From Rhodothermia bacterium (lineage in GTDB: Bacteria; Bacteroidota; Rhodothermia; Rhodothermales; JAAAOL01): a stretch of 64,000 bases of DNA. Positions 45,774 to 53,846 of the stretch are shown piece by piece. Numbering within the stretch: the first letter of the stretch is position 1; every line of letters begins with the position of its first letter. The notes under the pieces were generated by a model, which did no database searches, was not told where the DNA came from, and worked only from the letters and a program-made list of their open reading frames with translations. The translations under genes and the position numbers were made by a program. The DNA is taken from positions 1 to 64,000 of the forward strand of contig JAUIDY010000016.1 of the NCBI GenBank assembly GCA_030428385.1. The letters run 5' to 3'.

Positions 45774-48542
45774 TTAATAGCCCAGTCGCAGCGCAAAGGT
45801 CGTATGGCGTCCGGGTAAGGTCCGCGACAGGGTGCTCCAACCGTCTCCCGTAGGCTCCAGGCTGCGGTCGAAGACGTTGGCGCGGTTGGTCAGGTTAACC
45901 ACAAAGGCACGGACCTGCACCGACACCGGCCCGACTGACCGGGTATAGGTCACCCCAACGTCCACGTTGTGATGCGCAGGCAGGGTTTGCTGCGCGGGGT
46001 CATCCAGGTTGTAGGGCGCAAAAGAAGCGCTGTTGGCCCCCGAGGTGAGATAATCGTAGTAGGCGCGCCGAAAGGCCCAGGTCCGTCCCCAGACCCCACG
46101 CCAGTGCGCCTCCGCGCCGATGCCATTCCAAACGGAGGCTTTGGCGTTGACGCCGAGCCGATGCGGCTCGCTCCACGGCGCGGGGACGCGCTCATCATTA
46201 AAGCGACCGGGGAAGGTGCGGCGGGTGTGGTTATAGCCATAACTCACTTCGGTTGCCAGCCTGCGTCCTTTCCGCTCTACCCGAATGCTTCCGCCATAGG
46301 CTTGCCCTTCGGCTACATCGACCAGCATGGCCTGAGACAACATTTCGGGGTCCGGCGTGGGGCGGGTGGAAGGATAGGCTTCCATGAGCGCCGGGTAGTT
46401 CAGGTCCAGCAATCGTGGTTGTACCTTGAGATAGCCTTCCAGTTGAACGGTCCACGTCTCGTTAGGTAACAACAACACATCACCTGCGAGGTGATACGCC
46501 TGTGTCGGAGCCATCGAGTCGTCAACGGGGAGCCAGAACACCACATATGGTACCACGGCGGCAGCCCCGGAGCTGGTCAGTTCGAACGAATTGATAAACT
46601 GGCGATAATATCCAGCCGCTACCCGCAAGGCATACGGCCCGATGTTGCTCTCGGCGCGGTCGTATCGCAGCGAAAGGCGCGGCTCGGCATAAACGGTCTG
46701 GCGTGAGCCAACATAGGTGAGCCGAACGCTGGGTTCCAGCGTGGCCAGCGCCCCAAACGAGAGACTGCCCTTCGCATAGCTCGCCACACTCAACAGATCG
46801 CCTTCATACCCCACAGGGGCAATGAACTGGTTGCCAAACTGAAACTCGCTGTGGGTCTGCTTTGCTTCGAGCCCGAGTTCCAATTGATACTGCGGCGACA
46901 AGCTATACCCCCAGTCGGCCTTGAGACCAAATTCACTAATGCGGTTTTCCTCCAGGGCACCGGATGTTTCGAGCAACTCTTCGCGCAGCACATTGGTCGC
47001 CTGCTCCACCAGCGAGAGTTCGGAAGTGGTGGGAAGTTGGGTGCGCCGCGCCCGGTATTGAAACTGAGAATCGTGGTAGCTGCCCAGGGCTTGCACGCTA
47101 AACACTGACCGTGCGCCCAGCAGCCAACTATGCCGCACCTGCCCCGCCCAGTTGAGCCAGTCGTAATCGTCCCTGGTGAGCATCAGGTTGTCCGTATCAG
47201 GCGAGAGCCCCTGGTTAAAAGCCCCCAGTTCAGAATCGACGTGGTTGCCGGCACGGTACACCGAAGCCCGCAGCATGCGAAACGGGCTCAACGGCAAAAA
47301 CAGGGCAGCGTGGGCATCGGAGAAGGTGATGTCGGGCTGGCTCAGAAATTCAGACAACGACACGGTCGTTACGGTCTGATCGAGCCACAAGGCGGTAAGC
47401 TGCGGGTCGGTGACTTTCCAGTGCTGCAGCAACGACCGCGTCCCGGGATCTTGATACAGGTCCCATACGCTGTGTCGTAAGGCCAGCATCAGCGCCCCCT
47501 GTTGCGTGCCCGGTAAGGCAAAGCGCGTCTGCACGCGTCCATTAAAACTGACGGGATCCGCGCTAAAAACCACGTTGGTTGCCGCCGACGCTGCCACATC
47601 CTGATGTGCGACCACCACGCCCGACAGATGACTCCCGTGCTCCGCGCCAAAACCGGCTTTATGAACCGTCAGGCGCTTGATGGCGAGGGGGCTGAACGCG
47701 CCCAGGTGCCGACCCAGGCTCACGGGATCTCGGACGGGCACACCATCCAGCAGCATCAAGTGTTCACCGCTGGCTCCCCCCTGAATGTGGAGATCGGCCA
47801 CGGGCTGTTGCACCGTCACCCCCGCGATGCGCGTGGCCCCGCGGGCCACATCCGGCGTCCCCGCCGAGGAGATCGCCATCAGGTCAACGGGCGTAGCTTC
47901 GCTCGCGCCCAGCCCCCGCGAAGGCAACCGCTGTTCCAGGCCATTCACCACCACCGCACCCAACGCCACTTCTTTCGCCTGCAACGCCACATCTACCCGC
48001 TGGCGCTCATCTCCCGTCACCCACACGCTGTCCATCGTCATCTCGTAGCCCACATAACTCACCACCATCCGATGTGCCCCCGTCATCAACGACGAAAAGC
48101 TAAACAAGCCGTCTTCGTTGGTGGTTGTGCCTGTAGACGCATCGGCGAGCAGCACATTGGCATATGGCAACGGCTCGCCCGTTTCACCGTCGATGATACG
48201 CCCCGACAGGTTGCCAAAACGCGGCGGATCCTCCATGGTCTCGATTAGCACATACGCCCCGGAGGAGGACCGTACATAGTCCAGCAAGGAGTTCGCCAAG
48301 ACACACCGCAGCAATTGCTCCGCCTCCAACAAGCGTCCCGCACAATACACGTACTTGTGCGCAACCATCTCGGACGTGTAGACGAGGTCCATGCCCGTCA
48401 CGCGCACCAGTTGCTCCAGCGACTCCGCCATTGGAACGCCGCGAAGCACCAGGGTATATTTATCCTCCTCCTCGTTTTGTCCCAGGGCAGGATGTGCCAC
48501 ACCACCTATCGTTAGCAGCACAAAGAGAAAGAGAACACGCAT
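45774..48542 (-). CDS. STN-domain TonB-dependent transducer/receptor
   Basis: 922 aa from ATG 48542. Order: signal peptide (1-21, ending ALGQ), STN signalling domain (~25-100; TLVLRGVPMAESLEQLVRVT, with Cys residues in VYCAGRL and LLRCVL), carboxypeptidase-like beta domain (~110-190; GRIIDGETGEPLPYANVLL), plug (~210-310; QGGASGEHLMLLDGVPVRDP) and an outer-membrane barrel ending TTFALRLGY. The STN domain passes a ligand signal to FecR, encoded 41 bp upstream. The substrate is unknown; a SusD partner is absent, so siderophore, metal or cofactor uptake is more likely than polysaccharide. Confidence 0.9.
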   Translation of the reverse strand: MRVLFLFVLLTIGGVAHPALGQNEEEDKYTLVLRGVPMAESLEQLVRVTGMDLVYTSEMVAHKYVYCAGRLLEAEQLLRCVLANSLLDYVRSSSGAYVLIETMEDPPRFGNLSGRIIDGETGEPLPYANVLLADASTGTTTNEDGLFSFSSLMTGAHRMVVSYVGYEMTMDSVWVTGDERQRVDVALQAKEVALGAVVVNGLEQRLPSRGLGASEATPVDLMAISSAGTPDVARGATRIAGVTVQQPVADLHIQGGASGEHLMLLDGVPVRDPVSLGRHLGAFSPLAIKRLTVHKAGFGAEHGSHLSGVVVAHQDVAASAATNVVFSADPVSFNGRVQTRFALPGTQQGALMLALRHSVWDLYQDPGTRSLLQHWKVTDPQLTALWLDQTVTTVSLSEFLSQPDITFSDAHAALFLPLSPFRMLRASVYRAGNHVDSELGAFNQGLSPDTDNLMLTRDDYDWLNWAGQVRHSWLLGARSVFSVQALGSYHDSQFQYRARRTQLPTTSELSLVEQATNVLREELLETSGALEENRISEFGLKADWGYSLSPQYQLELGLEAKQTHSEFQFGNQFIAPVGYEGDLLSVASYAKGSLSFGALATLEPSVRLTYVGSRQTVYAEPRLSLRYDRAESNIGPYALRVAAGYYRQFINSFELTSSGAAAVVPYVVFWLPVDDSMAPTQAYHLAGDVLLLPNETWTVQLEGYLKVQPRLLDLNYPALMEAYPSTRPTPDPEMLSQAMLVDVAEGQAYGGSIRVERKGRRLATEVSYGYNHTRRTFPGRFNDERVPAPWSEPHRLGVNAKASVWNGIGAEAHWRGVWGRTWAFRRAYYDYLTSGANSASFAPYNLDDPAQQTLPAHHNVDVGVTYTRSVGPVSVQVRAFVVNLTNRANVFDRSLEPTGDGWSTLSRTLPGRHTTFALRLGY

Positions 48543-48582
48543 AAAAAGAGCCCGAAATACGCAGGGGAAGGGGCAACCACGC

Positions 48583-49578
48583 CTACGGCTGTTCGGGAAG
48601 GAGCACAAACCCGTCGTTCGTCTGGCGGTACCGGCAGCGATGGGCCAGGCAGAGGTCATGAATAATGTTTTCTGCGGTCGCCTTGCTGCCATAGAATAAG
48701 TTCACCGAGTCGGTAAGCGCAATGCCGGCTTCCGTTTCAATTTGAATATTAAACCGCCGCTCTACTTCAGACAGAATATGAGACAGCGGCTGGTTGACAA
48801 CATAAAAGCCCTGCTGCCGCCACACAAGAATCCGTTCCAGATCTGCGTCTTGTGTTACAGAAAGCGACGCACTGGCAGGTCCCACCGTGGTGGCAGCCCC
48901 TGCTTCTTCCAATACCACCGTGGCGGCAGGGTTATCCTGCGCCGTGACGCGCACACGTCCGGTTGCCACCGCCACCTGCGTCTCGCCACCTGGTTCGGAG
49001 CGCGCCTTCACATTAAACGAGGTGCCAAGCACTTCAACGGTGGAGTTAAAGGTTTCGACGCGGAACGGACGTCCATCCTCCTCCACCTCAAAAAAGCCTT
49101 CGCCCTCCAGCGTCACCGTACGCTCGGATGCGGCCATCAAAGGGAGCACCTGAAAGCCCCGTTGGTAGGTCACTTGCGATCCGCTGTTCAGCTCCACCAC
49201 CGAGCCATCGGGCAGCGTGACGGCCTGTTGCATGCCATAGGGCACCTGCACCACCACCGGATGCTGCCACCACCAAAGCCCGGCGGCCATCAGAACGAGG
49301 AAGGAGGCCACGAAGGTAATACTACGCTGGATGCGTCGGCTGCTCCGCCGCGCCGTACGGTCTGCGCCGCGGCGTGGCTGTGCCGTTTGCGAGACGGTGT
49401 GCAGGCGCTGTTGGAGGTCGTCCCACGCGCTATCGGTGCTGGGGATGCCCGACTCTTCCGGGGCGGCCTGCCCCAGGAGTTCCCATACATGTTCGAGTTG
49501 GCGACACTCCTCCGGCGTCCGTTGCGCCATTTCGTCGCGCAGCTCCATCGGAAAAGGAGGCTGTTGTTTAGGGTTCAT
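48583..49578 (-). CDS. FecR-family anti-sigma factor/regulator
   Basis: 331 aa. A cytosolic N-terminal part (1-82) would bind the sigma factor; one TM (86-104, ITFVASFLVLMAAGLWWW) follows, then the periplasmic FecR domain (VTLPDGSVVELNSGSQVTYQ; VEVLGTSFNVKA) and a C-terminal STN-like module (VVNQPLSHILSEVERRFNIQ). The C-terminal module carries two Cys (DLCLAHRCRY). Its ATG overlaps the TGA of the sigma gene (ATGA), so the two are coupled. Confidence 0.92.
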   Translation of the reverse strand: MNPKQQPPFPMELRDEMAQRTPEECRQLEHVWELLGQAAPEESGIPSTDSAWDDLQQRLHTVSQTAQPRRGADRTARRSSRRIQRSITFVASFLVLMAAGLWWWQHPVVVQVPYGMQQAVTLPDGSVVELNSGSQVTYQRGFQVLPLMAASERTVTLEGEGFFEVEEDGRPFRVETFNSTVEVLGTSFNVKARSEPGGETQVAVATGRVRVTAQDNPAATVVLEEAGAATTVGPASASLSVTQDADLERILVWRQQGFYVVNQPLSHILSEVERRFNIQIETEAGIALTDSVNLFYGSKATAENIIHDLCLAHRCRYRQTNDGFVLLPEQP

Positions 49579-50147
49579 GGCTGCAACAAGCTAGGTTCAT
49601 AGGCCATGATCTGTTTTTGCAGATTTTCGAGGGCCCGCATGATGTGGTTATTGACGGTCCGGGGCGAGACGCCCATGACCGAGGCAATTTCTTTATGACT
49701 CATTTCGTGATACCGGCTCAGTACCAAGGCTTCCCGCTGGCGCTCGGGCAGATTAACGATCCACTTGCGCAAGCGCTGGGCCAGGGTGTCCCCTTCCAAC
49801 GCATCCGCCTGGTAGTCATGGCTCGTCGATACCACCGCACTTTGTTTGATTTGCGCGTGTTTTTCGGCGTGGTTGCGTTCATCACGCAGATGGCGAAGGG
49901 CGCGGTTCCGGGCCATACGATAGAGATACGCTTTCAAAGGCTGGGAAGGATCGAGCCGTTCGCGCAGGCCCCAGAGATCCACGAAGACATCTTGCACCAA
50001 ATCGTGGGCCAGGGCTTCTTCGTAGACGATTGAGCGGACATAGCGCACCAGTTCTTCCCGCAGCAACCGAAAAATTTGCTCGAAGGCGTGGCGATCCGAT
50101 GCCTTAAGGCGCTGGCACCACTCGCCCAGCCGGGTGCTTGAGCTCAT
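49575..50147 (-). CDS. ECF-type RNA polymerase sigma factor
   Basis: 190 aa. Region 2 shows ALAHDLVQDVFVDLWGLRER; region 4 has LPERQREALVLSRYHEMSHK and IASVMGVSPRTVNNHIMRAL. It is of the Bacteroidota ECF group that pairs with FecR. It should direct transcription of the receptor operon when the TonB receptor senses its ligand. ATG 50147 is preferred over 50210 because it gives a normal N-terminus. A terminator-like hairpin lies 48 bp upstream. Confidence 0.92.
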   Translation of the reverse strand: MSSSTRLGEWCQRLKASDRHAFEQIFRLLREELVRYVRSIVYEEALAHDLVQDVFVDLWGLRERLDPSQPLKAYLYRMARNRALRHLRDERNHAEKHAQIKQSAVVSTSHDYQADALEGDTLAQRLRKWIVNLPERQREALVLSRYHEMSHKEIASVMGVSPRTVNNHIMRALENLQKQIMAYEPSLLQP

Positions 50148-50194
50148 AAGTCTCTGCGTTCGTGGATAAAGGGGTAGCTGCACTAAAAAGAACG

Positions 50195-50238
50195 GGAGGA
50201 TGGGCGTCACTTTTGACCCACACGACGCCCACCCCTCC
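50195..50238 (-). terminator. Terminator-like hairpin in the sigma-factor leader
   Basis: On the minus strand a stem of about 14 bp (50238-50224 with 50208-50195, one bulge; core TGGGCGTC/GACGCCCA) is followed by CGTTCTTTTTAG. It lies upstream of the sigma start, so it would act as an attenuator if the promoter is further upstream. It could also simply block read-through from outside. Confidence 0.5.
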
Positions 50239-50437
50239 GTTCACTCACCCGCTCTCAGGGTACTGAGCAACTGTATAGTTCCCAGAACAGACCGGATGAC
50301 TACTCGGCGCTGATTTTTTTTGCGTGATAGATCCAGCCCCTGCAAAAACTACATGCTCTTCATCATACCTGCTGCGTTCTCTTTCTCTGTTCTCGTAGCT
50401 TGCACCTGTTTTTCTGTGCCAACCAACACGCTCCCCC

Positions 50438-51289
50438 ATGGCTCGGATACTTGTTGCAGGCGCTACCGGACATCTCGGACGCGCCGTCACTGCCGTTTTG
50501 AAAGAACGAGGCTGGTGGATTCGGGCCCTCACCCGCCAGCCGCTCTCCTCACTGCCTCACGTCGATGAAATTGTGGTGGGTGATTTGCAGGAAGCAGGCG
50601 CTCTTACGGCCCCCTGCAACGACGTAGATGCCATCTTTTCTTGTGCCGGGGCTTCGGTGGACCTCAGCCTGACTTTTCGCTCGGCTTCGTTTCGTCAGGT
50701 CGACTATGAGGGCAACCGCAACCTGCTGAGGGCGGCGCAAGACGCGGGCGTACGCCGCTTTGTCTACGTTTCCGTCTTCAATACCCCCGCCTATGCTAAC
50801 ACTGCATATGTACGTGCCCACGAAGATGTAGCTGCATTGCTGAAGGCGTCCGGACTCAGCTACGGGGTTGTGCGGCCCACGGGCTTTTTTTCGGCGTTTG
50901 AGGCGCTGATTCCCATGGTAAAACGGGGCCGGGCCCCGCTGCTGGGCGGCGGCACGGCCCGCACCAACCCCATCCACGATGCCGACCTCGCCGCTGTCTG
51001 TGTCGATGTCCTTGAAGGCGGCAACCAGGAAGTAGAGGTGGGCGGCCCCGAGATCCTCACCCGAAAGGAAATCTTCGAGCAGGCCTTCGAAGCGGTGGGC
51101 ACACCGCCACGCTTTATTTCGGTGCCCAGCGGCGTGCTCACCATCAATAAATGGTTGGTGCGCCCGTTCGACCCGCGCCTGTCGGACCTGCTCGCCTTTT
51201 TCCGGCACGTCGCGCAAACCGATGTGGTAGCCCCTGCGTATGGCACCCAGCGGCTCGACGCCTATTTCCACGCCTGTTTATCCAAGTGA
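50438..51289 (+). CDS. NAD(P)-dependent NmrA/SDR-like oxidoreductase
   Basis: 283-aa atypical short-chain dehydrogenase fold. The dinucleotide motif is ILVAGATGHLGRAV at the N-terminus; GDLQEAGAL and CNDVDAIFSCAGAS follow, with AAQDAGVRRFVYVSVFNT at strand 5 and YGVVRPTGFF later. The active-site YxxxK is not clear, as in many NmrA-like proteins that only sense the cofactor or reduce quinones. Substrate unknown. It is divergent from the sigma-factor gene and followed by a DinB-like gene across a gap with three hairpins. Confidence 0.85.
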   Translation: MARILVAGATGHLGRAVTAVLKERGWWIRALTRQPLSSLPHVDEIVVGDLQEAGALTAPCNDVDAIFSCAGASVDLSLTFRSASFRQVDYEGNRNLLRAAQDAGVRRFVYVSVFNTPAYANTAYVRAHEDVAALLKASGLSYGVVRPTGFFSAFEALIPMVKRGRAPLLGGGTARTNPIHDADLAAVCVDVLEGGNQEVEVGGPEILTRKEIFEQAFEAVGTPPRFISVPSGVLTINKWLVRPFDPRLSDLLAFFRHVAQTDVVAPAYGTQRLDAYFHACLSK

Positions 51290-51314
51290 AGCTTCCCCTT
51301 TGATGGGCTCGCCG

Positions 51315-51380
51315 GGGTGTTCAACGGTCGTCTTTACACCCTCCGACCTCGCGTTGCGAGGCCACCTCCCTCCGGGGAGG
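51315..51380 (+). repeat. Cluster of three short hairpins
   Basis: Consecutive inverted repeats: GGGTGT/ACACCC (51315-51320 with 51336-51341), CCTCGC-GTT-GCGAGG (51347-51361) and CCTCCC-TCCG-GGGAGG (51365-51380). They lie between the SDR and DinB-like genes and resemble a REP-type intergenic element. Confidence 0.45.
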
Positions 51381-51436
51381 AGTTTAAACCACATTGGTGT
51401 ACGTTACTATCAACAGTTCATCTGCTACCTGATTTT

Positions 51437-51952
51437 ATGACTGACAACGGTTCCGCCTTCCTCGACGCATCACGGGATTATCTGCTGCGCACTTACCTGC
51501 CTAAGATCGAGCGGTGTGTGGACAAACTTACGACCGACGATGTGTGGTGGCGTCCCAATGAATCATCGAACAGTATCGGCAACCTGATCCTGCACCTCGC
51601 GGGCAACGTCCGGCAGTGGATCATTCATGGCGTGGGTGGGGCCACCGATGTGCGCAAGCGGCAGTATGAGTTCGACGAGCGCAACCCCATCCCGCCCACC
51701 GAGTTGCTGAACTACCTGCGCTCCACCCTGGCCGAGGTTGATGCCGTGCTGGCCCGCGTCTCGCCCGATGCCTTGCAAGACGTGAGGCACATCCAGGGGC
51801 TCGACCGCACCGTGATGGAGGCGATATATCACGTGGTGGAACACTTCGGCATGCACACGGGACAAATCATCTACATCACCAAGCTGCGTACGAGCACCGA
51901 CCTGGGTTTCTGGAAGATCGGCGCGGACGGCTCGGCGCAGAAAAACTGGTGA
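51437..51952 (+). CDS. DinB-like/DUF1572 protein
   Basis: 171-aa four-helix-bundle protein. The DinB-type metal site is visible: His in NLILHLAGNVRQWI and the pair in YHVVEHFGMHTGQI. DWLR-like helices fill the rest. Family members are metal-dependent and often thiol-linked enzymes, and the specific role is unknown. ATG 51437 is chosen; the longer frame would translate the hairpin cluster upstream. Confidence 0.82.
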   Translation: MTDNGSAFLDASRDYLLRTYLPKIERCVDKLTTDDVWWRPNESSNSIGNLILHLAGNVRQWIIHGVGGATDVRKRQYEFDERNPIPPTELLNYLRSTLAEVDAVLARVSPDALQDVRHIQGLDRTVMEAIYHVVEHFGMHTGQIIYITKLRTSTDLGFWKIGADGSAQKNW

Positions 51953-51976
51953 CCCCGTTGGGAAGTGGGAAGAGAA

Positions 51977-52183
51977 TTAAGGGAATAGGGGTTGGGGAAT
52001 AGGCAGTAGGGATTTTTGATACATGTCCTTGTTTTTCCCATAATCCACGCCCAATCGTTCTGCTTCAAATTCTGCTACACGCAATGACTCAAAGTCTGCA
52101 TCTTTGATAGCTATCCACATATGAGCTTCAGGAGCCGTTGTCAGATCAAAGACGTAGCCACATTTGCAAACAAGCTTTCCCAT
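51977..52183 (-). CDS. Small CxCG protein, possibly 3'-truncated
   Basis: 68 aa beginning MGKLVCKCGYVFDL, a Cys pair like half of a zinc ribbon. Small proteins with this start usually have a second CPxCG pair near the C-terminus, from memory. Here the last ~15 residues (SLLPIPQPLFP) are read from a low-complexity GGGGAATAGG-like spacer and contain no Cys. The gene therefore looks truncated. Function unknown. Confidence 0.5.
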   Translation of the reverse strand: MGKLVCKCGYVFDLTTAPEAHMWIAIKDADFESLRVAEFEAERLGVDYGKNKDMYQKSLLPIPQPLFP

Positions 52184-52213
52184 TGGCGAATCAAATAGTT
52201 GTAAAAACCTGAC

Positions 52214-53626
52214 CTACCGGCTTTGCTGATACGCTTGCGTGGTGATGTAGTATTTCGTCAGCAGGTTGGTGCGCTCCCATTCTGGCAGTTCGCCGTCCAC
52301 CAGATAACGCAGGTACTGCTCCGTCACGCGGGTGAAATGTTCTTCGTGGCCTTCCTTGTATTCTTCCGGGATCACAATCTCCCAGCCTCCCTCTGCCGGA
52401 ATGGCCCGCAGGCCCGCATACTGGCTGTCTATCGACGACAACGCCCGCTGCAAGGCGGCTTCCAGCACCAACGGATCGGCAGCTTCGGTGGGTTCGACAT
52501 ACAGCGTGGCTTTGTACTCCTGCGGCGCGTCCTGACGAATGACGAGGTTGGCCTGGGTGCCGCGCATGATCGAATAGTGGGTGTCGCCCCCGGTCGGGTT
52601 TTCGTAGCCCCAGCGCACGGAAACTTTGCCATGCACGCCGCGCACGGCGAACACAAACTCGCCGTTGGCTGCTACGTGCAACGTCGAGTCGGCGTCGACA
52701 TCAGGCAACAGATAGTTAGGATAGCCGGACGATTGTGTCACATGGCGAAACTGAGCGGGGGTCATTTCCGTCGCCCAGCTTCGGGCCGTCAGCACGTCGA
52801 TGCCGTTGGTGGCGTCTTGATAGTCGATGGGCTCTTCAGGAAAAACTTCCCACAGGATCAGATCGACGAGGTGCGTGGAGACATCCACGATGGCCTCCCC
52901 CTGCTGGTCGACGTCGAAGAACCAAGGCGGGCGCACCAGCGGAGCCCCGGCCACCTGCTTCGAGAAATAGTGGACGCTTTCTTTCGAAATGGCGGGCTCC
53001 TCGACGGTGCCGGGCACCAGTTCGCCGAACAGCGCGGGGATTTGCGACAGCTCTTTCTGCAAGATCGACGTGATTTCGTTCCGCTCGGTCATGATGTCGT
53101 AGACGAGCAAGCCTCCTGCATCGGCGGCTTCGAGCGTGGCTTTGAGCGTGGCAAATTGGTCGGGGTGAATCACCATCGGCTTGTCGGCCAGCACGTTGAG
53201 GCCCGCGTCCACGGCGCGCTGGATGTATTCGATCTTGCGGGCGTTATTGCCCGCCACCACCATCACATTGCCGGGTTTATCTTCGAGCATTTTTTCCAGA
53301 TAATCGTCGCCCCGGTACACCTCCTCCACCCAGTTCGTCGGCGCTTCGTCGCGGGTGTTGAACCGGTTGATGAGGGCGAGGTGGGTTTCCACTTCCTGCG
53401 CGTCAGGCGCGTAGACATGCACCACCGAGTCCACCTGCGGATAGCTGTATTTTTGCACCAGCCCCGCATGGAAATGGCCGGGGTTCAGCGTCATCAGCCG
53501 GACCTCACCGTCGGCTCCGGTGAATGAGGCCGACGGAGTCGGTGCAGGCGATGAGCCATCCTCTGAGGATTGACAGCCGGTAGCAATCAACAAAAGGGCG
53601 AAAAAGAAGATAGAGAGTCGTTTCAT
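52214..53626 (-). CDS. Lipid-anchored Gfo/Idh/MocA-type oxidoreductase
   Basis: 470 aa. Lipobox IATGC (Cys18), then a Gfo/Idh/MocA-type Rossmann core (LMTLNPGHFHAGLVQ; LNVLADKPMVIHPDQFATLK, the EKP-like motif with Lys) and a long C-terminal domain (GHEEHFTRVTEQYLRYLVDG). The first Rossmann loop lacks the usual GxGxxG. A lipoprotein of this family acts outside the cytoplasm, so the cofactor must be bound tightly or the protein has another role. It is the last gene of the probable sugar-modification operon. Confidence 0.85.
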   Translation of the reverse strand: MKRLSIFFFALLLIATGCQSSEDGSSPAPTPSASFTGADGEVRLMTLNPGHFHAGLVQKYSYPQVDSVVHVYAPDAQEVETHLALINRFNTRDEAPTNWVEEVYRGDDYLEKMLEDKPGNVMVVAGNNARKIEYIQRAVDAGLNVLADKPMVIHPDQFATLKATLEAADAGGLLVYDIMTERNEITSILQKELSQIPALFGELVPGTVEEPAISKESVHYFSKQVAGAPLVRPPWFFDVDQQGEAIVDVSTHLVDLILWEVFPEEPIDYQDATNGIDVLTARSWATEMTPAQFRHVTQSSGYPNYLLPDVDADSTLHVAANGEFVFAVRGVHGKVSVRWGYENPTGGDTHYSIMRGTQANLVIRQDAPQEYKATLYVEPTEAADPLVLEAALQRALSSIDSQYAGLRAIPAEGGWEIVIPEEYKEGHEEHFTRVTEQYLRYLVDGELPEWERTNLLTKYYITTQAYQQSR

Positions 53627-53665
53627 ATTGAAGAATGTTGTGATTAAATCTCCGTACACCAATTA

Positions 53666-53766
53666 TCGTGTCATCTCGAACGAATGTGAGAGATCTCCCA
53701 TGTTCAGGTTCAGCTAAACGATCAGGTGGGAGATCTCTCCTCGCGATGCTCGTCGAGATGACACGA
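53666..53766. repeat. 101-bp inverted-repeat (MITE/REP-like) element
   Basis: Left arm 53666-53700 and right arm 53727-53766 are imperfect inverted copies, starting TCGTGTCATCTCGA and ending AGATCTCCCA toward the centre. It fills most of the gap between the two Gfo/Idh genes. The sequence type (TGTCATCTCGA...GGAGAGATCT) recurs as a palindromic element in many bacterial genomes. Confidence 0.75.
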
Positions 53767-53805
53767 TTGAGCGCTTTGTTGTATATCTGCCACTTAAGAC
53801 GGGGT

Positions 53806-53840
53806 GAGATTGCCACGGCGCGATGCGCCTCGCAATGACG
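53806..53840. repeat. REP-like palindrome
   Basis: GAGATTGCCACGGCGC-GAT-GCGCCTCGCAATGACG: outer ATTGC/GCAAT and inner GGCGC/GCGCC arms. It is a second, unrelated REP-type element directly next to the Gfo/Idh stop codon. Confidence 0.6.
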
Positions 53841-53846
53841 CTTAGA

